A stretch of DNA of 6,966 bases from Methanobacteriota archaeon (GTDB taxonomy: Archaea; Thermoplasmatota; Poseidoniia; Poseidoniales; Poseidoniaceae), in contig JAPOHM010000073.1 of assembly GCA_029979405.1 (NCBI GenBank), positions 1-6,966 of the forward strand, read 5' to 3'. The translations under genes and the position numbers were made by a program. A model generated the notes under the pieces. That model did not search any database and was not told the origin of the DNA. It worked only from the letters and a program-made list of their open reading frames with translations. This document shows positions 6,713 through 6,966 of this stretch, piece by piece (position 1 is the first letter of the stretch; every line of letters begins with the position of its first letter).

Positions 6713-6966
6713 ATGCAGAGAGCTATTTTGGGTGGAGGTTGCTTTTGGTGTGTTGAAGGTGCATATAAGGACATGCAGGGTATTGAATCGGCTCTACCCG
6801 GTTATGCTGGAGGTCATGACCCCAATCCCAACTACAACACTGTTTGTGGTGGCGGGACAGGTCACGCAGAAGTCGTAGAGGTCATATTCGATGAGTCAAT
6901 AATTAATTTTGAAACTGTTCTTGACGTCTTTTTTACCGTTCACGACCCAACTCAATTAAACAGACA
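6713..6966 (+). CDS. msrA: Peptide methionine sulfoxide reductase MsrA, C-terminus cut off by window edge
   Basis: Repairs oxidised proteins by reducing methionine-S-sulfoxide back to methionine in the cytoplasm, with electrons normally from thioredoxin. The visible 84 codons contain the family hallmarks: 'GGGCFWCVE' with catalytic C10, 'GYAGGHDPNPNY' (30-41), 'VCGGGTGHAEVVEV' (44-57) and 'VHDPTQLNR' (76-84). MsrA is usually about 150-210 residues, so roughly half is outside the window. The start is fixed by an in-frame TAA at 6707-6709, six bases before the ATG. C13 in the CFWC motif is also present; resolving cysteines near the C-terminus cannot be seen. Divergent from the helicase, with a candidate operator in the shared spacer. 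Confidence 0.97.
   Translation, partial: MQRAILGGGCFWCVEGAYKDMQGIESALPGYAGGHDPNPNYNTVCGGGTGHAEVVEVIFDESIINFETVLDVFFTVHDPTQLNR

Overview
The window looks like a piece of chromosome from a planktonic archaeon, most plausibly Marine Group II (Poseidoniales, Thermoplasmatota). This is an inference, resting on three things. The first is a very large exported protein made of propeller repeats plus an Asp-rich 'DxDGDGxxD...FPxDPTQW' array ending in a membrane anchor. The second is A/T-rich TATA-like elements about 20-28 bp upstream of start codons that lack a ribosome binding site. The third is moderately AT-rich coding sequence. No rRNA, tRNA, mobile element or CRISPR is visible.

Layout, left to right. 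At 1-793 (minus) is the N-terminal 264 codons of a cation diffusion facilitator (CDF) metal exporter whose 3' end lies outside the window. A 72-bp divergent spacer (794-865) carries a TATA-like element for each direction. At 866-5158 (plus) is a 1430-residue surface protein. In order it has a signal or anchor helix, an SGNH/DUF4886-like hydrolase domain, a seven-unit beta-propeller, a long calcium-binding-type stalk, one transmembrane helix, and a charged cytoplasmic tail of about 130 residues. Its stop codon directly abuts the stop of the convergent gene at 5159-6574 (minus), a DEAD-box RNA helicase of 471 residues with a basic R/G/N/S-rich tail. That gene starts at TTG behind a GAGGT ribosome binding site. 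A 138-bp divergent spacer (6575-6712) holds a 14-bp perfect palindrome and a TATA-like element. At 6713-6966 (plus) is the N-terminal 84 codons of peptide methionine sulfoxide reductase A (msrA), cut by the window edge.

The genes alternate in strand (minus, plus, minus, plus), so no two share an operon and no common pathway can be claimed. The helicase, MsrA and CDF transporter are ordinary housekeeping, stress and metal-homeostasis functions. The giant hydrolase-propeller-stalk protein is the accessory, least described element. It is built like a cell-surface enzyme held away from the membrane on a rigid calcium-dependent stalk and linked through one helix to a cytoplasmic tail.
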